Notes under the pieces: model-generated
Database searches by the model: none
What the model was told of the DNA's origin: nothing
What the model saw: only the letters and a program-made list of their open reading frames with translations
NCBI GenBank assembly: GCA_006384855.1
Contig: VCJN01003585.1
Span: forward strand, 62,001 to 126,000
Direction of reading: 5' to 3'
Origin: Tetraselmis striata
Taxonomy: Eukaryota; Chlorophyta; Chlorodendrophyceae; Chlorodendrales; Chlorodendraceae
DNA length: 64,000 bases
Position numbers and translations under genes: made by a program
In this document: positions 58,601-64,000 of the stretch, piece after piece
Layout: the number at the start of each line of letters is the position of its first letter
Numbering within the stretch: the stretch's first letter is position 1

Positions 58601-60472
58601 AACAAGTCGGCACCCGTTTGTTTGTCGTTGCGAAGATCGTTCCTATACTCCAAATTCTAAGTCGTGGAAGCGGTGCTCGCTCGGCTGCTGAGTGGACCCT
58701 GCTCTCTGCCAAGCCGCCCTTCACATTGAGCGCCTCCAATCTGTCCCTCAAAGTGAGGAGATTGAAATTGCAGGCCGAGTGTTGGAAAGCCGACCTCGCG
58801 GATGGCATCACGCTCGCTTACCGTCACGCTTAAGAGGGTGAAGCAGCGGTGGAGATCATCGAATTGGCCTATCCGGACATGCAAGCTCAGCCGTTGCACT
58901 TGAGCATGTGCGACCGTGTTGACACCGGCGTACCGTCCCCAAAGTTCGCAAACACCCTTTGGACACCAAAGTGTGGTCAAACACGCGCTGTGTACCGGTT
59001 TGCTGTGACTATGCATAGCGGGGAACGTCTGTTAGGTGTGTCCAGCGCATACCGGCACAGCGGACTGTGCGGGCACAGCCAAGCAGTGCTGCGATGTCCC
59101 GTATCGTCCGCGGCATGCCGGCGGAGGCAGCAGGAAGCATCGGGCGAGTCGGGCCAACTATCGGAACCCGCCACCTTATCACCGATCCGCGTGTCCTATT
59201 GGACGACCGCTGTCTTTGACAACGCGTACCGGTGCTCACCCTCCAGGCCTGCGTAGAGGCTTTTTGACCATGGCCGGCTCCCTCATGACCGGACTGTCCC
59301 TGGTGTCTAAAAGCCACGACAAGGCAAGCCGGTCTATGCGAGCATCCAGAATGCGGGGGGGGGGGGTAGCAGTGAGGTGAGCTCACCTTGAACTTCTGGT
59401 GGCGACGTGCACGCTTTCACTTTGAGTGGCCCCGCCCCGCTTGGGGACGCGTTGCCTGCGCCACAGAGCCGACGACAACAACAGTAGTCGGTCAATCTGC
59501 GATCAACCCCAGCGCGGCTCGGCGTACTTTTGACGCACAGCAGCTTACGGGGGGTGGCGGGGGGTGGTCAGCCTGGCACAGGGCGCGGCCAGACTGGCAC
59601 CTGCGGAGGTGAAAGCGCTGGCGTCGCTCTGCCAGCTGGGCACCGCGCGGCTGCTGACAGACAGCGCCCGCCGCAGCCCCGGCGCTGACCCGTGCTGCCC
59701 CCCACCGGCGCCGCTCCGAGTTGCGCGGCGTCGACTGCGGACCCACAGCCCAAAAAGAAGCACCGCGAGCAGCGCTGCCACGCCGCCCAGGATGGCCGCC
59801 AGCAGCACCGCTAGATCTGGCGCGCCCTGCCCTGCGCTGCGCTGCCCTCCAAGGTGTGCTGGCAGTGGTGGCAGCTTTGCGTCATCGCCCTCCCTTTGCA
59901 AGGGCTTTCTCTCCCCGTTGATCTCGCCTGTGTGGTCCGCAGGAAGAACCGGCAGCCCGCCGTCCCCGCCTCCCACCCCGCTGTTGCCACCGCCGCCCAC
60001 CTCCTCTCCCTCCTCTTCTTCCTCACACGGGGGCAGCTGCCCATGCAGCCGCTCCCCGGCGTTGCCGCAGCTGCGGCCGAGAAGGGTGTGGCCCACCTCG
60101 GCCAGGCAACCCCAGGCAAAGCCGTCATAGCGACCGCAGAGCCCCGCATTTCCGGCCAGCGCCCTGGTGGGCGGCGGAAGCAGTGTTAGCCAGCCTTGGT
60201 ACCGCTACGCCTGCAGCGGTAGGCCCACCGCTTCCCCTGATGGAGGAGGTTCCGCTGCATATCACGCGAAAATACCGAAGCGCTGCGTGCTGGGATTCCG
60301 TGCTGGTTGTGTGCCTGTATGGTGTAATAATGGTAGGATTAATGTGGGGAGCACCTGCCAATATGTATACACATGTATATATATGTATATATGTGTACAT
60401 GTATATATATGTACATATTTGTATATACATATATACATGTACACACACACAGACACAGACACAGACACATAC

Positions 60473-60530
<58 letters not shown>

Positions 60531-62748
60531 TATATGTATGTATATGTACATGTAAATGCATGTACATATATGAATGTATATGTGCGTGTATGTATGTGCT
60601 CTTGCAGGGTGTTAATGTTTGTGAGTCTGCTTAAGTCACACAGAGCTGAAGCGAGGGCTAGATGGAAGGTCATGTTTCGGTGGTAAATGAACACCGACAC
60701 GCTGCCCCAGAGGAAGCTACTTATAAGCTGTCTATTTAGGGTATTGGAATTCATTTATTGGCTATCGACAAGGTGCGCAACCATGATGGAAGATATACCC
60801 ACGTGGTTGCAGCGCTCTTATCCTATCTGAGTCTGCAGTCTTTGTCCCTGTCTTTGTATGACATTAAGCATCGGTATGTCTGCCGAGCATGCACGGCACT
60901 TATGGGGGCGTGGCAAGTGCGCAACAAGGCTGGCGTCCCAAGCTGCCTTGTTGTTTAGAACGTGGTTTATGCAGGTTGCTTATACATACGGTGTATCTAT
61001 ACACATTGCATGCATACTGTACATCCACCGGTAGCAGACCGATGTGGACACAACACCAAGGAAGAGACTCCACGATAAGCCCTCAAGTGTAAAAGCAAGG
61101 TTGGGTAATGTGATCAGCGCATACATGTTCAGGAAGAGATTCGTTATTCCCGATAACCCTCAGGTAGCAGTATTATGGGGCTCGATTGAAGTGGGGGCGG
61201 GGGGGGGGGGGGCGGGGGGAGCTCACAGCTCTTCGAAGCGGATGCTGGCCCAGCTGGCAGGAATGGAGCCATCCAGGTTGTTTCTGTCCACGCTGAGGTG
61301 GACAGTTAGCCCCTCCCACCCGAGCGCCCACTCTGGCGGCAGCGTCCCTACTAGCTGGTTGCGTTCCAGCTTGCTGCGGGCCCCACAGAGGCGGAGGGAG
61401 GTTAGCTGCAGGACAGATAGGGGTCTCTGGGTGGGAAAGATGAATTCAGTGACCTCGCTCTCATCACCCGCTCGGATTGTTTGGGGGGGGGGGGGGCGGG
61501 CGTACAGATCAAGCTCGTCGACCCGGCTGCCTAGGCTGCTCCACTCGGGAGGGAGTGTCCCCGTGAAGTGGTTCTGTCGTAGGTATAGGTCCGTCGTGAA
61601 AAGGAGGCTGCTAAACGCCACCGGCAGCGTCCCCACCAGCCCCATGCCCCGCAGGTCACTGCGCAGCGTGCCGCCGCAGGTGGTCAGCCCCGGGGCGTGC
61701 TGGGCAGTAGCTGTCATGATCGGGGCACACAGCAACACTCGTCAGGGCGGTCACATCTTCTCGGCGTGCTGCGGCCCCCGCTCGCAGCGCGTCACTCCGC
61801 GCGCGTCGTCGTATCCGATGTCCTCTTGCCAGTTGCAGATGTCCTCCGCGGCATCCCACCTGCATCACAAAACAGAATTAAACATTTGCCCATATTCAGA
61901 CAGATAAGGTGCACAAAGTGCACATCTATCTGACATATCACAGCACCATCTCCGCTTCGATTATTTGAACCCTGCTTTCAGTCCTATCATCACAGATGTG
62001 CCGATAAAGACTGCATATTTAACATAATACAACAATATAACTACACCAATATTAGACACTCCAGGAAGACCCGCCTCCCCAGCGGACCGACCATTGCCAC
62101 TGCGCAATTACACGAGGGCGGTCGCCACAGCATGTTCCATCCTGCGCATAACAAGATAGGGGGGGTTATCTCGCTGAGAACGGCGCCGCCATCCGATGCA
62201 CACCAGATGGTAAGGCACAGAGGTGTGCTAATACGCGAAGCGTAAATGGTTGTGTGATGTGTCACTTTGTGCATGTTCTGCATGTATGAACAAGTGCAAA
62301 TGATTTATATTGTTATGTGTTGAGTATATCGCTTTAATACATCCCGGAGTCGTTCCCAAATCCCAGCAGATGCGCGAATCATTTGGATTGGGTGTTGTCA
62401 AATTAATACCCCGTTATATTTTATCAAAGTAAGCGTACACTTCCCTCAACTTACATCCCAAAATGTGGGCGGAGGAGGGCTGTGAGAGTGGTGCGCTTGG
62501 CGAGATGGGGCGTGCGGTGACGTTGGCGGGGCTCACTTCCGGAAGATGGGGCCATCTGCGCAGCCCAGGCTAGTGCAGTTCTGGGGGAGAGTGGCCTTGA
62601 AAGCTAGCAGGGTGTCCCGGTCAGTGTCTCGCGCTCCCGGCAGCCCGGCGCCCTGCAGCAGCTCGCGGCGCCCCCCCCAGCCTGAGCGCAGGGCGCCATT
62701 CCGCGGCAGGAACTGGAGAAGCATGAGCAGCCCTAGAAGCCGAGGCAT
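52658..62748 (-). CDS. LRR receptor-like protein kinase
   Basis: Exons, almost all phase-consistent, give about 778 residues: 62748-62537, 61859-61796, 61699-61506, 61373-61227, 60163-59601, 57584-57270, 57101-57022, 56937-56852, 56732-56646, 55794-55652, 55512-55427, 55224-55183, 54785-54702, 53883-53758, 52765-52658. In order: signal peptide ([15 protein letters not shown]), an LRR N-cap ([19 protein letters not shown] and [10 protein letters not shown]), and LRRs ([43 protein letters not shown]). Then come a GNAGLCG cap, an acidic/Gly-rich stalk, a TM helix (about 313-337), a basic stop-transfer RSRRR and a juxtamembrane region. The kinase has ERLGEGAFGSV, Lys518, Glu538, HRDLKPAN (613-620), DFG (633-635), APE (660-662), DVYSLA and [11 protein letters not shown]. 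All catalytic residues are present, so it is likely an active receptor kinase. The exon 2/3 borders are the least certain. Introns carry many sense C runs. Confidence 0.85.
53450..53700. repeat. G-rich minisatellite in the last large intron of the receptor kinase
   Basis: Irregular gtgggggtgggg and gatgagggtggggatgg units (C-rich on the sense strand), preceded by a (GCAT)n run at about 53427-53451. Confidence 0.85.
54306..54700. repeat. G-rich minisatellite with GGGGATGG units
   Basis: It fills most of the intron between the DVYSLA and CWATEP exons and includes a G run at about 54495-54512. Confidence 0.9.
56146..56299. mobile_element. MITE with long imperfect terminal inverted repeats
   Basis: The left arm starts atgggttgcatgcaagccca and the right arm ends tgggcttgcatgcaacccat. 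The pairing continues through gaggcttat and ataggtgcgt for about 60 bp each, with a roughly 30-bp loop. Half-copies are at about 32185 and 58141-58200. It sits in an intron of the receptor kinase. Confidence 0.8.
57585..59600. other. Large intron of the receptor kinase gene
   Basis: 2.0 kb between the transmembrane exon and the juxtamembrane exon. It contains AT-rich DNA, a MITE half-copy (58141-58200) and an interrupted plus-strand C run (58480-58540). A 121-codon plus-strand ORF (58468-58833) reads through the C run and has no recognised domain. Confidence 0.5.
60360..60600. repeat. AT/GTAC-type microsatellite
   Basis: Alternating ta and gtatata/catgta words with an imperfect (AT)n core at 60473-60528, in a receptor-kinase intron. 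Confidence 0.95.
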
Positions 62749-64000
62749 CAATCGGCGACGCGGGAGGCGGATCCGTTGGCGGCGATTGCTGGTCGTCCGC
62801 TGTGTTAGGTTTGGAAGGCGGCAGTTCGATCGCCCCGTAGCGTGTCGAGTCAGGGTGCGTCCGCCGGTTGGGACGCGCGACGACATTCCGAAACACGCCA
62901 TCCGCTTGGTCGCGCACGGCAGCCGGTAGTCGCTACAGCTCCTCCTTTCGGGGAGGCGGAGTTCTGCTGCCGTCGATTGGCGGTCGTAGGGCAAAGATGC
63001 CCTGCGCTGAGCCCCCGTCGTGACGGTGTATTGCTCTTATTCCGACTCGCTAGCTACAGGTGGAGTCACCACTGCAGCAGGTAATGGTAGTGGGATGGCG
63101 ACGAAATGGACTCGACGTATAATAAACTCAGCACTACTGGTACTGTACCAACCGGTACTCGTCGCGTCGTTGCCGCCGCGATCGTCATCGTTCGCCGCGT
63201 TACATTATTCCCAGCAGACTCTGCAATCGTACCCGTACCCGTAGCGCTACTGGTTTTCTTTCGTCATCGCGCCGCGCGCAGCCGCGCCAGCACGCCGACG
63301 GGCGGACGACCGCGAGCAGGTAAACCCTGCTACGATCGTACCGGTACAGGACTGTTGATGGCACGCACCGCCACTGAATAAACCTTGCAACACCAAAAGT
63401 ATGCGGGTACTGACCGGGTACTCGTGTAAACTACATCAAATCAATCGCGATCTTGTTGTGTCAAATGTCACAGCTAAATCAGTTCATGTATTTAGATCAA
63501 GAACTACCATTATTTTGTCGCTTTAGGCCGAAATACGTAGCCAGCTAGAATACGATATCGATGCGAAAAGGATTAGTAAAAATACCCGGCACTGACCACG
63601 AAAGGCCCGCCCTACCCGTTTGGGCGTCGGCCCATTCGAGTAATGCGAGTTGGATTAAGGATGCGAAAAGGATTAAGGATTAGTAGTGGCCAAAAAACAG
63701 GAAATCAGGAGCACGGTTGTTTACTTTCCATGCGATAAGGATTAGTAGTGGCCAAAACATCAGATATACTATTATATATTATGGTTAGTGACTATTATAT
63801 ACAAAAAATGTAGTAGCCTCTACATATGTACGGGTACCCTAAAACCATTAAGTACCTTTCACAGTTGAAGTTAGTTCTGTTTGTGGTGCGCTTTTGTGAA
63901 AGCCCTTATGTAATTAAGTAATTAAGTACCGTAAGGTCGAGCAGCATAAATCCGTAATTATACAAGTATTGACCCGGCTGCTCTCGTCATCAGGCAGCTT
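62749..64000. other. Region upstream of the receptor kinase
   Basis: Presumed promoter side. A GTAC-rich patch lies at about 63135-63245. A dispersed-repeat module at 63581-63652 is the inverted copy of 21939-22016. The word aaggattagtagtggccaaaa occurs twice (about 63675 and 63737). No gene is seen. Confidence 0.5.

Noticed and set aside
58468..58833. Plus-strand ORF of 121 codons in a receptor-kinase intron
   Set aside because: Part of it reads through an interrupted C run. The rest has no recognised domain and no splice context.
60262..60686. ORFs rich in Tyr/Ile/Cys in several frames
   Set aside because: They are translations of the AT/GTAC microsatellite.
1..64000. Search for CRISPR arrays, bacterial operons and rRNA or complete tRNA genes
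   Set aside because: The tandem repeats lack the spacer structure of CRISPR arrays, genes are spliced and eukaryotic, and no rRNA or complete tRNA was recognised by eye.

Overview
The window looks like nuclear DNA of a green alga. The genes are densely intron-interrupted with GT-AG introns, the sequence is GC-rich and full of long C or G homopolymers, and the gene set is eukaryotic: an origin recognition complex subunit closest to plant ORC6, RNA polymerase I/III subunit AC19, a GT29 sialyltransferase-like Golgi enzyme, a likely plastid-targeted membrane protein and two TKL-type kinases. The DIRS-like retroelement remnant resembles elements of chlorophyte/prasinophyte algae. The genus cannot be settled from the sequence alone. 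All gene models were spliced by eye, using splice dinucleotides, reading phase and protein family patterns.

Layout. 1-3.1 kb: 3' part of a multi-pass membrane protein gene (-). 4.9-7.9 kb: decayed DIRS-like retroelement with about 183-bp terminal direct repeats. 10-13.3 kb: C-rich low-complexity DNA with a possible armadillo-repeat exon. 13.7-15.1 kb: protein kinase (-). 16.07-17.06 kb: AC19 (+), ending 74 bp from ORC6 (-, 17.13-19.70 kb, 10 exons). 20.2-21.6 kb: remnant of a non-LTR retroelement C-terminal region. 21.67 kb: a MITE. 23.26-27.26 kb: GT29 gene (+, 12 exons). 27.5-31.5 kb: diverged tandem array of roughly 200-240-bp units, split by a non-autonomous copia-type LTR element. 32.5-41.5 kb: one large unidentified coiled-coil protein gene (-). 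42-49 kb: dispersed repeats, a tandem duplication and degenerate ORFs. 49.97-51.37 kb: plastid-type membrane protein (+). 52.66-62.75 kb: LRR receptor-like kinase gene (-, about 15 exons).

No operon logic applies. The housekeeping genes (AC19, ORC6) lie tail to tail, and the large genes are separated or interrupted by repeats. The most notable points are a complete signal peptide-LRR-transmembrane-kinase receptor in what seems to be a unicellular green alga, and a recurring intron feature: long poly-C tracts on the sense strand, usually just after the 5' splice site. The unidentified 9-kb gene has no recognised family, yet nearly all its exons join in phase.
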